DNA of 64,000 bases from Marinobacter nanhaiticus D15-8W (lineage in GTDB: Bacteria > Pseudomonadota > Gammaproteobacteria > Pseudomonadales > Oleiphilaceae). The notes below the pieces were generated by a model. The model saw nothing but the letters and a program-made list of their open reading frames with translations, ran no database searches and was not told the DNA's origin. Both the position numbers and the translations under genes were made by a program. How positions within the stretch are numbered: the first letter of the stretch is position 1; the number at the start of each line of letters is the position of its first letter. Positions 9,113 through 17,630 of this stretch are shown here, piece by piece. Location: contig NZ_AP028878.1 in NCBI RefSeq assembly GCF_036511935.1, positions 3,782,001-3,846,000 of the forward strand, given 5' to 3'.

Positions 9113-9925
9113 ATGGCTCTGGATACCCTGCCACCCATCGGGATGGGGACCTACCGCCTTAAGGGCGACGTTTGCCGGGATGCGGTGCGGAGTGCCCTGT
9201 CCCTGGGTTACCGACATATCGATACCGCCCAGATCTACGAAAACGAATCACAGGTGGGCGACGGCATTACCTCCAGCGGCATTCCGCGCCGGGATATTTT
9301 CCTCACCACCAAGGTCTGGTTCGAAAACCTGCGAGCCAGCGACCTGATGAACAGCCTTACGGACAGCCTGCAACGGCTAAAAACCGACCACGTGGACCTG
9401 ACCCTGATCCACTGGCCCTCACCGGACGACGAAGTCCCGATGGAGGAGTACCTCGGCGCCCTGCGTGATGCCCAGCGGGAAGGTCTGACCCGGTTTGTGG
9501 GTCTCTCCAACTTCACCAACGACCAAGTGGATAATGCACGCGTCCTCCTTGGCGATACCCCGATCATGACCAACCAGGTGGAAGTGCACCCCTTCCTGAG
9601 CAATCGCAAGGTGGTGAGCCACATGCAGGAATTGGGCATCAAGGTTACCGGCTACATGCCACTGGCCGTTGGTCGCGTGATGGACGATGAAACCCTGGTC
9701 CGCATCGGTCGCGCCCATAACGCCACGCCGGCCCAGGTTTCCATTGCCTGGCTGGCCTCCCAGGGCATCGTGGCGATTCCATCCTCGACGCGACCCAGTC
9801 ACCAGAAAGAGAACCTGGCCGCCCTTGACATCGAACTCACCATCGACGAGATCGACGCCATCGACCATCTCAACCGCAACGAGCGCGTGGCCAATCCGAG
9901 CTTTGCGCCGGAGTGGGACGAATAA
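9113..9925 (+). CDS. dkgB: Aldo/keto reductase, DkgB-like
   Basis: A 270-residue cytoplasmic NADPH-dependent aldo/keto reductase that resembles E. coli DkgB (2,5-diketo-gluconate reductase B, also active on methylglyoxal) over its whole length. Catalytic tetrad residues lie in HIDTAQIYENE (Asp, Tyr), TTKVW (Lys) and LTLIHWPSP (His); the coenzyme loop IPSSTRPSH and the C-terminal APEWD ending are also conserved. An in-frame ATG 42 bases upstream lacks a ribosome site, so the ATG after GGGGGAACTGACA is used. Probably an aldehyde-detoxifying enzyme. It is divergent from the MDR reductase. Confidence 0.9.
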   Translation: MALDTLPPIGMGTYRLKGDVCRDAVRSALSLGYRHIDTAQIYENESQVGDGITSSGIPRRDIFLTTKVWFENLRASDLMNSLTDSLQRLKTDHVDLTLIHWPSPDDEVPMEEYLGALRDAQREGLTRFVGLSNFTNDQVDNARVLLGDTPIMTNQVEVHPFLSNRKVVSHMQELGIKVTGYMPLAVGRVMDDETLVRIGRAHNATPAQVSIAWLASQGIVAIPSSTRPSHQKENLAALDIELTIDEIDAIDHLNRNERVANPSFAPEWDE

Positions 9926-9968
9926 GCACAGGCGCTCCGCACGTCGCGGTGTAAATGCTACGCCGGGG

Positions 9969-10607
9969 TCAATGTCGAGGCCCCGGCCAGAATGCGAGCA
10001 CGATCGCCAGCAGGGCTCCGGCGGCGGGAACGACCATCGGCAGCAGCAGGCCCAATGCCCAATGGGTCAGTACACTGAACAGGCACCAGATCAGCGGGAC
10101 GAACAGCAGGAGCACCCGCCATGTTCGTGTCACCCCGGCCAGCAGGACCAGAGTCGCCAGCGCTGTCATATCCGGCGTCAATCCCGGCAAGGCGATCGCA
10201 CCCCAATCCGCTGCGGACCAGGCGGTCAGCAGCGACATCCCCAGCAAGAGACCAACGCTGACCAACATCCGTCCAAAGCGGACGGGTCGTGGTGGCGTCC
10301 CCCACCCCATGGCGAGGAGCACTAAGGCTTCGACCGCAAATGCCCACGCAAAATAGCTGACTGGCCAGTTGATGGGCGCATAGTAGCGATGCATGAAGAG
10401 TGTAGCCGTCACACCCCAGCCCAGCGATACCATAACGACGGCCAGACGGCGGACCCAGAGCGCACGCCAACAGAGCATGGCCGGGATAGCCAGGATGGCG
10501 AGCACCACCGGCCAGAACCAAGGTCCCAGCGTATCGTTGAGACGCTCAAACAGGCGGAGGTAGACCTCCGGTGTGAACATCAGGAAGTCTCGCAGGTCGT
10601 AGCTCAT
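9969..10607 (-). CDS. DUF6064-like multi-pass membrane protein
   Basis: A 212-residue integral membrane protein with about seven hydrophobic segments. The N-terminus FTPEVYLRLFERLNDTLGPW followed by alternating helices is the pattern of the DUF6064 family, for which I know no function. An overlapping frame on the same strand (9958-10521) is rejected because it lacks this membrane pattern. It is 31 bases downstream of the Tat-exported aldo/keto reductase in the same direction and may be cotranscribed. Confidence 0.7.
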   Translation of the reverse strand: MSYDLRDFLMFTPEVYLRLFERLNDTLGPWFWPVVLAILAIPAMLCWRALWVRRLAVVMVSLGWGVTATLFMHRYYAPINWPVSYFAWAFAVEALVLLAMGWGTPPRPVRFGRMLVSVGLLLGMSLLTAWSAADWGAIALPGLTPDMTALATLVLLAGVTRTWRVLLLFVPLIWCLFSVLTHWALGLLLPMVVPAAGALLAIVLAFWPGPRH

Positions 10608-10638
10608 CGGAGATAACTCAATAGGCGTCCATCATCGA

Positions 10639-11559
10639 TCAGAGCGCCTCGACATAATCCACCATGCGTTGACGCTGCTCCTGATCCGGCAGGATGCCGT
10701 AGAGTGCGCCCATGTTTTCCCGCATATGCTCGACCTGCGTGGTGGCCGGTATCGCGCAGGTCATAGCCGGGTGGGACACGACAAACTTGAGGAAGAACTC
10801 TGCCCAGTTCTTTGCCCCGACCTCGTCGGCCCAATCCGGCAGGGGTTCGGATTGGAATCGACCGAACAGTCGGCCACCCTGGTAGGGGCGGTTGGCGATG
10901 ACCGCGATGCCGCGCTCCAGCGCCAGGGGTAGCAGACGCTCCTCCGCTTCCCGGTCGACGATGTTGTACGTCAACTGCACGAAATCGAGGGGCTCGTTCT
11001 CCATAATCCTCTCAAGTTCGCCATGGCGACGGCCGTGTGAGGTGGTGATACCGATGTAGCGGACGCGACCTTCGTCTCTCATGGCCTTGAGCGCCTCCAG
11101 ATGCTCCTGCCATGCTAGCAGGTTGTGTATCTGCATGAGGTCGAAGTGCTCGACACCCCAAAGATCTTCCGATTGCCCCACGGCCTCGCGGGTGGCATCA
11201 CCGTCGCTGGTCCAGACCTTGGTGGCGGCAAACAGGTCATCGTACCGGTCCAGCCGCTCTGTCAGTTGCCCCATCACGGCTTCCGCAGAGCCATACATGG
11301 GGGACGAATCGACTACTGAGCCGCCCTGGTCAAAGAAGACCTCGAGGATGCGTGCCCGTTCATCCAATAGCACGGGATCGGTACCGACATTGAATGTGCG
11401 CCAGGTGCCCATACCGATGACTGGCAGCGCTTCGCCACTTGAGGGAATGGGCCGGGTGATGGGTTCTCCACCGCCCCGGGCGAACAGCGGAGGGACTCTG
11501 GAGGCCAGGCCAATGGCGGCCAGGCCCGTGAGGAAACGGCGCCGGGTGATGGGCTGCAT
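10639..11559 (-). CDS. Tat-exported aldo/keto reductase family protein
   Basis: A 306-residue aldo/keto reductase with an N-terminal twin-arginine signal (TRRRFLTGLAAIGLASRVPP), so it is predicted to work in the periplasm after folding with its nicotinamide cofactor. Tetrad residues are visible: VDSSPMYGS (Asp, Tyr), AATKVW (Lys) and LMQIHNL (His). GGAG lies eight bases before the ATG. Exported members of this normally cytosolic family are a recognisable subgroup but their substrates are not known to me. A small membrane protein gene follows it. Confidence 0.86.
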   Translation of the reverse strand: MQPITRRRFLTGLAAIGLASRVPPLFARGGGEPITRPIPSSGEALPVIGMGTWRTFNVGTDPVLLDERARILEVFFDQGGSVVDSSPMYGSAEAVMGQLTERLDRYDDLFAATKVWTSDGDATREAVGQSEDLWGVEHFDLMQIHNLLAWQEHLEALKAMRDEGRVRYIGITTSHGRRHGELERIMENEPLDFVQLTYNIVDREAEERLLPLALERGIAVIANRPYQGGRLFGRFQSEPLPDWADEVGAKNWAEFFLKFVVSHPAMTCAIPATTQVEHMRENMGALYGILPDQEQRQRMVDYVEAL

Positions 11560-11675
11560 AGGGTTCGCTCCGTGGTTCGTATCTCCCTGATCACTAGTAA
11601 GCTGGGACAGCTACCGCCAGCACAGTTCCTACCACAACCCGTTTATACGCCGTTTACTGTCATCGGATCGTGTGT

Positions 11676-12449
11676 CTAGCGGGTCGCATACTGCCTATCC
11701 AGGTACTCCAGGATAGCCGCCGATTCGAACAGTGCCTCGCCGGTATTGGGGTCTTCCAGATAAGGTACCTGCACCCGCTGGTGCTGCTGATAGAACGCGT
11801 GCCGCTTGCCGCCTTCCCGCGGCACGTAAGGTCCCGGTTTGATGCGTTGCTTCGCCGGGCCGATCTCGGACCAGTGTTCCTTGCCCAGGTTATGCAGGCG
11901 ATAGGGAATCTCCAGCTCACACAGGCGCTCCCGTACCAGTCGGGAATAGGGGCTGCCCTCGAAGCTCCACAGATGCAGCGGCTTCTCAGGCGCCCGAGCC
12001 GGGGAAGCGCGCAAGCCTTTCAGCCCCCGGAGGGCAGACGCCAGGCTACCCAACACCGGCTGATAGGGCCTGAAACGGTAATAGCCCGGTACCGGTCGGT
12101 TGCCGTAGGTCCTAAACAGGTATTCGACGATCACCTTGGATTCGTACAGAACCTGGCCATTGCTCTGGTCGACCAGCAGCGGGAACTGCTGCTTGCCGCC
12201 GACCAGCTTGGCTTCGGACCGGAAGCGCCGGCCTCCCCTCGGGCGCGGCCGGATGTCGGCATCCATGTGCAGGGCTGTCAGTGCCTCGCGCACCTTGCGG
12301 CAATATGGACAGGCTTCGATGTCGTATAGGATCAGTGGCTTCTCCGGCTGCTGCGCCGGTTTGACGACCATGCAACCGCGCCACGCGGTCAGCGTTGAAC
12401 TGGCCGCGGAACCCAGGATCTCGAGATTGAATGTGAGCGCGTTTGCCAT
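11676..12449 (-). CDS. Tandem glutaredoxin/GST-N domain protein
   Basis: A 257-residue protein with two thioredoxin-fold (GST N-terminal) domains in series. The first (~38-115) begins LILYDIEACPYC and keeps a redox-type CPYC pair at 47-50, followed by FPLLVD and a YESKVIVEYLF stretch. The second (~155-255) begins LHLWSFEGSPYS, with serines in place of the cysteines, and ends VPYLEDP...ESAAILEYL. So one module could act as a glutaredoxin and the other only as a binding or structural copy. A conserved family in Pseudomonas-like bacteria with no proven role. AGGAAA precedes the ATG. It is a single gene divergent from dacB. Confidence 0.82.
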   Translation of the reverse strand: MANALTFNLEILGSAASSTLTAWRGCMVVKPAQQPEKPLILYDIEACPYCRKVREALTALHMDADIRPRPRGGRRFRSEAKLVGGKQQFPLLVDQSNGQVLYESKVIVEYLFRTYGNRPVPGYYRFRPYQPVLGSLASALRGLKGLRASPARAPEKPLHLWSFEGSPYSRLVRERLCELEIPYRLHNLGKEHWSEIGPAKQRIKPGPYVPREGGKRHAFYQQHQRVQVPYLEDPNTGEALFESAAILEYLDRQYATR

Positions 12450-12628
12450 TTTGTAGTTTCCTGTAAATCTGAATCCGTCAGCTTAAACAACTGCCTGCTG
12501 GGCAGTATTCCGATCAGTAGACATTTCAATGCATTAGAGACCCTCGAACCATGGCCAAACTGACCGTACATGTCGCCCCGGCAGCACCCTGATTACATTC
12601 CAACGCCAAATCGCCACAAAAGATGAAG

Positions 12629-12658
12629 TTAGTACTCCTTCTTAACGCTATGTATAAA
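12629..12658 (+). promoter_or_regulatory. Candidate sigma-70 promoter for dacB
   Basis: An extended -10 (TGTATAAAAT, hexamer TATAAA at 12653-12658) lies 90 bp before the dacB start, with a weak -35 TTAGTA at 12629-12634 and an 18-bp spacer. The surrounding 60 bp is AT-rich against a GC-rich background. The call rests on sequence similarity alone. Confidence 0.35.
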
Positions 12659-12748
12659 ATTCGGTCATAGGCGCCACCCTACATTTTGCGCTATTTTAGA
12701 AGGACTGTTGCGCTGTGTTCTCGACGTTCGCCAAGAAGGAAAAAATAA

Positions 12749-14278
12749 ATGCTATCCGCCGCTTTCCGACGGAAATGTGGTCCGGTAGTCCCCTTGCGTG
12801 TCGCGTTGTCGCTGCTCGTCCTGATTGGGACGGCAGTGGTTCATGCAGAGGGCCGTTTACCGTCCCCCTGGTCAGAAAATATCGTTGACGCCACGATGAA
12901 GGCGATGCAGACCGAGGACGCCATGAGCGTCGCCGCCGTTCCGCTGAATGGTCCCGGCCTGCCCCAGTTTATCAATGCCGACGCGCAGATGAGTCCCGGC
13001 TCCATCATGAAGCTGGTGACCACCTATGCTGCGTTGGAAATTCTTGGGCCCAATTATCATTGGCAAACCAATTTCTATACCGATGGTGAGCCGGTCGGCC
13101 GCACCCTCCAGGGCAATCTCTACGTCAAACTGTCCGGTGACCCCAACCTCAGTCTGGAACGGTTGTGGTCCAGCTTGTCGGAATTGCGGGGTATGGGCAT
13201 CGACACCATCGAGGGTGACCTGATCCTTGACGGTAGCGTGTTCAACCTCCCCAACGGCCTGCCCCGGTTCGACGACAACGGCGATAACGACTACGCGCCG
13301 TTCCTGGTGGAGCCCTCGGCGTACCTGACCAATTTCAACCTGATTCATTTCCAGGTTCGGGCCGATGCACGCGGCACGACGGCCTGGGCGACGCCCGCCC
13401 TGAATGCCGTGATTATCGACAATCAGGTCAAGGCGCTGCCTGAAGGCCCCTGTCGCTCACGGCACAACTTCGATTGGGCGCCGATATTCCATGAGGACGG
13501 CACCGTTACGGTCAAGGTCACCGGCAAACTGCCTCGTGGCTGCCGGACCACGAAGTACCTGTCGCTCATGCCCGCCGCCGACTATACCGCCGGCGCCATT
13601 CGCACCGTCTGGGCGGAAATGGGAGGCCTGATCACCGGTCGTTCACGGCTCGGCGAAACGCCGGACGATGCCAACCTGATGATCACCTCGGAGTCACCGG
13701 ACCTCGTAACAACCGTCCGCAGCATCAACAAGTGGAGCAACAACGTCATGGCGCGCCAGTTGCTGCTGGCCGTTGGCGCCGAGTATCGCAAGTCGGAAGA
13801 TGCCGACGATCGTGAAGCCGGCGTCCGTGTCATTACCGAATGGCTGGGCCGCAATGGCGTGGATACTGACGGGCTGGTGATCGACAATGGTTCGGGATTG
13901 TCTCGGGACAGCCGTATAACCGCGCGCCAGGGCGCCCAGGTCCTGCAGGCGGCGTGGCAAAGCCCCTACTCCGCCGACCTAATTACCTCACTGCCGCTTA
14001 TCGCGATGGACGGCACCATGTATCGCCGTTTGCGCAACACCGGCATGGCCGGCCTGGGCCGCATCAAGACCGGCTATCTGGAAGACGTACGCTCCATAGC
14101 CGGCTTCACCCGTGATACCAACAACACCACCTGGGCGGTGGTGGGCATGGTGAACCATTCACCGGCCTGGAACGGCCAGGCGCTGTTGGACAAGGTGCTC
14201 TACTCGCTATATCTGCAGCCACCGGTCGGTACCGCCTTCTCGCAGGCGCCCGTCAAGACGAAAACGGACGTCCATTAG
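12749..14278 (+). CDS. dacB: D-alanyl-D-alanine carboxypeptidase/endopeptidase (PBP4)
   Basis: A 509-residue class C low-molecular-mass penicillin-binding protein. After a signal peptide (cleavage near VVHA, residue ~33) the three active-site motifs follow in order: SPGSIMK with Ser85-x-x-Lys88, SNN in the KWSNNVMAR helix and KTG in RIKTGYLED. The long insertion between the first two motifs is typical of PBP4/DacB. It trims or cleaves peptidoglycan cross-links in the periplasm. AAGGA precedes the ATG. It is a single gene ending in a hairpin that contains the stop codon. Confidence 0.94.
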   Translation: MLSAAFRRKCGPVVPLRVALSLLVLIGTAVVHAEGRLPSPWSENIVDATMKAMQTEDAMSVAAVPLNGPGLPQFINADAQMSPGSIMKLVTTYAALEILGPNYHWQTNFYTDGEPVGRTLQGNLYVKLSGDPNLSLERLWSSLSELRGMGIDTIEGDLILDGSVFNLPNGLPRFDDNGDNDYAPFLVEPSAYLTNFNLIHFQVRADARGTTAWATPALNAVIIDNQVKALPEGPCRSRHNFDWAPIFHEDGTVTVKVTGKLPRGCRTTKYLSLMPAADYTAGAIRTVWAEMGGLITGRSRLGETPDDANLMITSESPDLVTTVRSINKWSNNVMARQLLLAVGAEYRKSEDADDREAGVRVITEWLGRNGVDTDGLVIDNGSGLSRDSRITARQGAQVLQAAWQSPYSADLITSLPLIAMDGTMYRRLRNTGMAGLGRIKTGYLEDVRSIAGFTRDTNNTTWAVVGMVNHSPAWNGQALLDKVLYSLYLQPPVGTAFSQAPVKTKTDVH

Positions 14279-14286
14279 GACGTCCG
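14265..14286 (+). terminator. Hairpin spanning the dacB stop codon
   Basis: A perfect 9-bp stem CGGACGTCC / GGACGTCCG with the loop ATTA; the TAG stop is formed by the loop and the first stem base. Only a weak T stretch (CTGTTTCG) follows, so it may be a bidirectional or weak intrinsic terminator. It separates dacB from the converging SDR gene. Confidence 0.55.
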
Positions 14287-14317
14287 CTGTTTCGTGCCTT
14301 GGATAGCCGGCCAAACT

Positions 14318-15088
14318 CTAGACAGTCAGGTACCCCCCGTCCACATTGATGCAGCTGCCGGTGGTGTAGCTGGACGCTTTCGATACCAGGTAGAGCACCG
14401 TACCCGCCATCTCGTCCGGATCCGCCATACGATGCATGGGAATGTGGGTCAGAGCCTGCTTCTTGATGGAATCGTTGGTGGTCAGGGCGCTGGCGAACTT
14501 GGTATCCGTCAGGCCTGGCAGTAGCGCGTTGACGCGGATATTCTGCTGGCCCAGCTCTTTGGCGAACGCCTTGGTCATGGAAATGACCGCAGCCTTGGTG
14601 ATCGAGTAGATTCCCTGGAAGTGGCCCGGGGTGACACCGTTGACTGAAGCGACGTTCACGATAGCCCCGCCGCCGGACTTCTTCATCAGTTGAGCCGCCT
14701 GGGCGCACATGAAGAAATAGCCGCGGATATTTACGTCTACCGTCTTCTGGAAAGCACCGACATCTGTCGTCTCGATTGGGCCGAAATGCGGGTTCGTCGC
14801 CGCGTTGTTGACCAGGATGTCGAGTTTGCCGTGGGTAGATTGAATGTGGGACCAGATACCCTCGATCTGCTCCATCTCGCCGATATGACAGGCATAGGCT
14901 TCGGCCTTGCCACCCGCATCGCGGATGCTGCTCGCCACTGCCTCACAGCCTTCCAGTTTGCGGCTGCTGACGATGACATGGGCGCCGTTTGCGGCCAAAA
15001 GGTGGGCGATGCTCTCACCAATACCACGGCTGGCGCCGGTGACCAACGCGACTTTTCCGGATAGATCAAAGAGGTCGTTCTGACTCAT
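14318..15088 (-). CDS. Short-chain dehydrogenase/reductase
   Basis: A 256-residue classical SDR. The ATG at 15088 follows GGAG at eight bases; a possible upstream TTG start would bury that site. It has the cofactor loop TGASRGIG, NNAAT in the central sheet, catalytic Ser in NVASVNG and the YSITK motif, and a C-terminal GSCINVDGG like FabG-type reductases. It runs in the same direction as the acyl-CoA dehydrogenase operon but is cut off from it by 750 bp containing a tandem repeat array. It may act on a hydroxyacyl or alcohol substrate; the sequence does not say which. Confidence 0.88.
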   Translation of the reverse strand: MSQNDLFDLSGKVALVTGASRGIGESIAHLLAANGAHVIVSSRKLEGCEAVASSIRDAGGKAEAYACHIGEMEQIEGIWSHIQSTHGKLDILVNNAATNPHFGPIETTDVGAFQKTVDVNIRGYFFMCAQAAQLMKKSGGGAIVNVASVNGVTPGHFQGIYSITKAAVISMTKAFAKELGQQNIRVNALLPGLTDTKFASALTTNDSIKKQALTHIPMHRMADPDEMAGTVLYLVSKASSYTTGSCINVDGGYLTV

Positions 15089-15165
15089 GGGTTGCTCCAA
15101 TTGTTGTCTATAAGTCCATCACATAAGCGGACAGCGCGTTCCCGGCGGCCTCCGTCAGTACCGCG

Positions 15166-15826
15166 GCAGCCTTGCAGGCTGCTCCGAAGCTAAAGCGTCG
15201 GCTACATGCTCGCGTCAGCCCCAAGTGTGTAGCAGAAGCTTCAGCTTCTGAGGGGCCGTAGGCGCCCGATGCGCAGTGCTTTGCCCGCTAACAACGAAAA
15301 AGAGGCAGCCTTGCAGGCTGCTCCGAAGCTGAAGCGTCGGCTACACGCTCGCGTCGACCCGGAGTGTGTAGCAGAAGCTTCAGCTTCTGAGGTGCCGTAG
15401 GCGCCCGATACACAGTGCTTCGCCCGCCCATAACGAAAAGCGGCAGCCCTGCGGGCTGCTCCGAAGCTGAAGCGTCGGCTACGTGCTCGCGTCGGCCCGG
15501 AGTGTGTAGCAGAAGCTTTAGCTTCTGAGGGGCCGTAGACGCCCGATGCACGGTGCTTTGCCCGCCAATTACGAAAAAGCAGCAGCCTTACGGGCTGCTC
15601 CGAAGCTGAAGCGTCGGCTACATGCTCGCGTCAGCCCCAAGTGTGTAGCAGAAGCTTCAGCTTCTGAGGCGCCGAAGGCGCCCGATGCACGGTGCTTTGC
15701 CCGCCAATTACAAAAAAGCAGCAGCCTTACGGGCTGCCCAGAAGCTGAAGCGTCGGCTACGTGCTCGCGTCGGCCCGGAGTGTGTAGCAGAAGCTTTAGC
15801 TTCTGAGGTGCCGAAGGCGCCCGATC
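15166..15826. repeat. Five tandem copies of a 139-bp hairpin-rich repeat
   Basis: Units begin at 15166, 15305, 15443, 15582 and 15721 (spacing 139, 138, 139, 139); the last is cut short. Each unit has three parts: a small hairpin GCAGCC..GGCTGC; a long arm pair starting GAAGCTGAAGC and ending GCTTCAGCTTC, 18 of 20 positions complementary across about 25 bases; and a GC hairpin around GGCGCC..GGCGCC. A linker of about 30 bp ends in an A-rich run. A single inverted relative lies at 48964-49066. Open frames run through the units only because the period is a near-multiple of three in places. Together with 15089-15165 and 15827-15841 this fills a 753-bp gap without genes. Confidence 0.92.
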
Positions 15827-15841
15827 AATAGCGCTTCACTC

Positions 15842-16531
15842 TCAGCGGAAAGTCACCAGTTCCGGCGCGCCGTCTTCCAGATGGGCGTAATTGTTAAACA
15901 CCGACAGACTCCGCCGATGGCCTGAGAACAGGATGCGGGTCACACTGGTATTGGCAATCACCTGGTTCAGTTCCAGGGCCCGCTTGTCGTCCAGTCCCAG
16001 CAGCGCTTGCATTACGACGGAAATCGGACCGCCCGAACTGGCAACCAACACGTCGCCCCCGCCGGAATTGCCCAGGGCATCCTCGACGGCGGCGTTCACG
16101 CGGGTACAGAAATCCGACCAGGTTTCGGGGTAATCGCTGTCGTACTGCCCGCTTACCCAACGTTCGACGGCCTCCACAAACATCAACTGGAAAGCCTTCG
16201 CCGGTTTTTCGTGGCGTGCCAGATCGCGGGCCATGACCTCCCGGTCTGCCCACTCCGGCTTCAGGGTATGCACGACGGTCTCGTGGTCGAACTCGTTGAA
16301 GCCTGGGTTGATCTGCAATTCCGGAAGCGACTGCCCCAGCCCCTCGGTGATCGCCTCGACGGTTTCCCGGTGGCGGCGCATGTCGCCAGCGAACACCGCT
16401 GTCGGGCTGACCTTGCCCTTGAGCCAGCGCCCGAGAACACGCCCCTGCTCCCAGCCACGCTCGGACAGGGCATCGTAGTCGGCCTTGCCGAAGCTGGCCT
16501 GACCGTGGCGGATAAGGTAGAGGTTGGCCAT
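15842..16531 (-). CDS. Histidine phosphatase family protein
   Basis: A 229-residue branch-1 histidine phosphatase. The phosphohistidine motif LIRHGQASFG is at residues 6-15, followed by GDMRRHRETVEAI (second Arg/His region), a conserved central Glu region and ASSGGPISVV near the C-terminus, corresponding to the second catalytic His region although the usual His is not obvious there. It starts in a TAATG overlap with the stop of the kinase-like gene upstream and is the last gene of the acyl-CoA dehydrogenase operon. In that setting a phosphatase acting on a phosphorylated acyl or hydroxyacyl intermediate is conceivable; this is inference. Confidence 0.85.
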   Translation of the reverse strand: MANLYLIRHGQASFGKADYDALSERGWEQGRVLGRWLKGKVSPTAVFAGDMRRHRETVEAITEGLGQSLPELQINPGFNEFDHETVVHTLKPEWADREVMARDLARHEKPAKAFQLMFVEAVERWVSGQYDSDYPETWSDFCTRVNAAVEDALGNSGGGDVLVASSGGPISVVMQALLGLDDKRALELNQVIANTSVTRILFSGHRRSLSVFNNYAHLEDGAPELVTFR

Positions 16532-17595
16532 TACAAGGTACTCGCGTCAATCAGCCGCTGGCAGCGCTTTTCCAGGTAGTTGGCAGCATGGCCGAACATG
16601 GCGAAGCGCTTGTCCTGGGTCTGGCCGTGGTAGTAGCGGTAGTAGATCTGCTGGATGATCACCGCCAGCCGGAACAGGCCGTAGATCTCATAGAAGTCGA
16701 ATCGGTCGACCACGTAGCCGGACTTCTCCATGTAGTACTCGACCACCTCGTCCCTGCTCAGCATGCCCGGCCGATGGGTGGGCTGGCGGCGCAGGATCTG
16801 GAATTGCTGCTCGTCATCCGCCTGGATCCAGTAGGCCAGGCTGTTGCCCAGGTCCATCAGCGGATCGCCGATCGTCGCCATTTCCCAGTCGAGCACGCCC
16901 ACCACCTCGAACGGGTTGTCCGGGTTGAGCACCACGTTGTCGAAACGGAAGTCGTTGTGGATCACGCACTGGGCAATATCTTCCGGCATCTTGTCGTCGA
17001 GCCAGCTCATCACCGCCTCGAAATCGCCCACGTCTTCGGTGCGGGCCTTGCGGAAGCGATTGCTCCAACCGCCGATCTGGCGCTGGACGTAACCCGGCCC
17101 TTTGCCCAGGTGATCGAGCCCGGTCGCCACCGGATCAACCTTGTGCAGGTCGACCAGCTTGTCGATCACGTTCAGGCACAGGCGGCGGGTGTCGGCCTCG
17201 GACAACTCGAATCCCTTGGGAAAATCCTGGCGCAGGATGATGCCCTTGAAGCGCTCCATCACGTAGAAATCGCAACCGAGGACATCGTGGTCGTCGCAGA
17301 TGGCGATAATCTCCGGCACATAGGGATAGACCGGCTTCAGTGCCCGCATCACCTTGGCTTCACGCAGCATATCGTGAGCGGATTTGGCAATGTGACCGAA
17401 CGGCGGACGGCGCAGCACGAACGAGCGGTCGCCATAGTCCACCTGATAGGTCAGGTTGGAGGCGCCGCCGGGATACTGGCGGATGCTGGGTTCGCCCTCC
17501 AGTTCCGGCATCGCCTGCTTCATGAAACGGTCGACGGCGCCAGCATCCAGCTCTTCGCCTTCACGGATGTCTACGGCCTGATCGATCTGTGTCAT
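16531..17595 (-). CDS. ACAD10/11-type phosphotransferase (APH fold), LvaA-like
   Basis: A 354-residue aminoglycoside-phosphotransferase-fold kinase. The start at 17595 follows AAGGAG; the open frame upstream is unrelated. N-lobe: QYPGGASNLTYQV and FVLRRPPFG; hinge: FYVMERFKG; catalytic loop HNDFRFDN (Asp and Asn of the Brenner motif); metal site LDWEMATIGDP. This is the domain found at the N-terminus of ACAD11 and in LvaA, which phosphorylates 4-hydroxyacyl-CoA in levulinate catabolism. It lies between an SDR and a histidine phosphatase gene, in an operon headed by an acyl-CoA dehydrogenase. Role inferred from that comparison; an unrelated kinase activity is possible. Confidence 0.87.
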   Translation of the reverse strand: MTQIDQAVDIREGEELDAGAVDRFMKQAMPELEGEPSIRQYPGGASNLTYQVDYGDRSFVLRRPPFGHIAKSAHDMLREAKVMRALKPVYPYVPEIIAICDDHDVLGCDFYVMERFKGIILRQDFPKGFELSEADTRRLCLNVIDKLVDLHKVDPVATGLDHLGKGPGYVQRQIGGWSNRFRKARTEDVGDFEAVMSWLDDKMPEDIAQCVIHNDFRFDNVVLNPDNPFEVVGVLDWEMATIGDPLMDLGNSLAYWIQADDEQQFQILRRQPTHRPGMLSRDEVVEYYMEKSGYVVDRFDFYEIYGLFRLAVIIQQIYYRYYHGQTQDKRFAMFGHAANYLEKRCQRLIDASTL

Positions 17596-17630
17596 TGGCA
17601 CATCTCCTTCGAGGGTTTTCGGCCGCCAAT

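Noticed and set aside
9958-10521. 187-codon frame overlapping the DUF6064-like gene on the same strand
   Set aside because: The alternative frame has a regular membrane-helix pattern and a recognisable N-terminus; this one does not.
15288-15806. Two open frames (one on each strand) within the 139-bp repeat array, with peptide repeats such as CVAEASASEA
   Set aside because: The peptides are translations of the hairpin stems on either strand; the array has no ribosome site or promoter.
15166-15826. CRISPR array
   Set aside because: Units are 139 bp and similar throughout, with no short repeat/unique spacer alternation and no cas genes.
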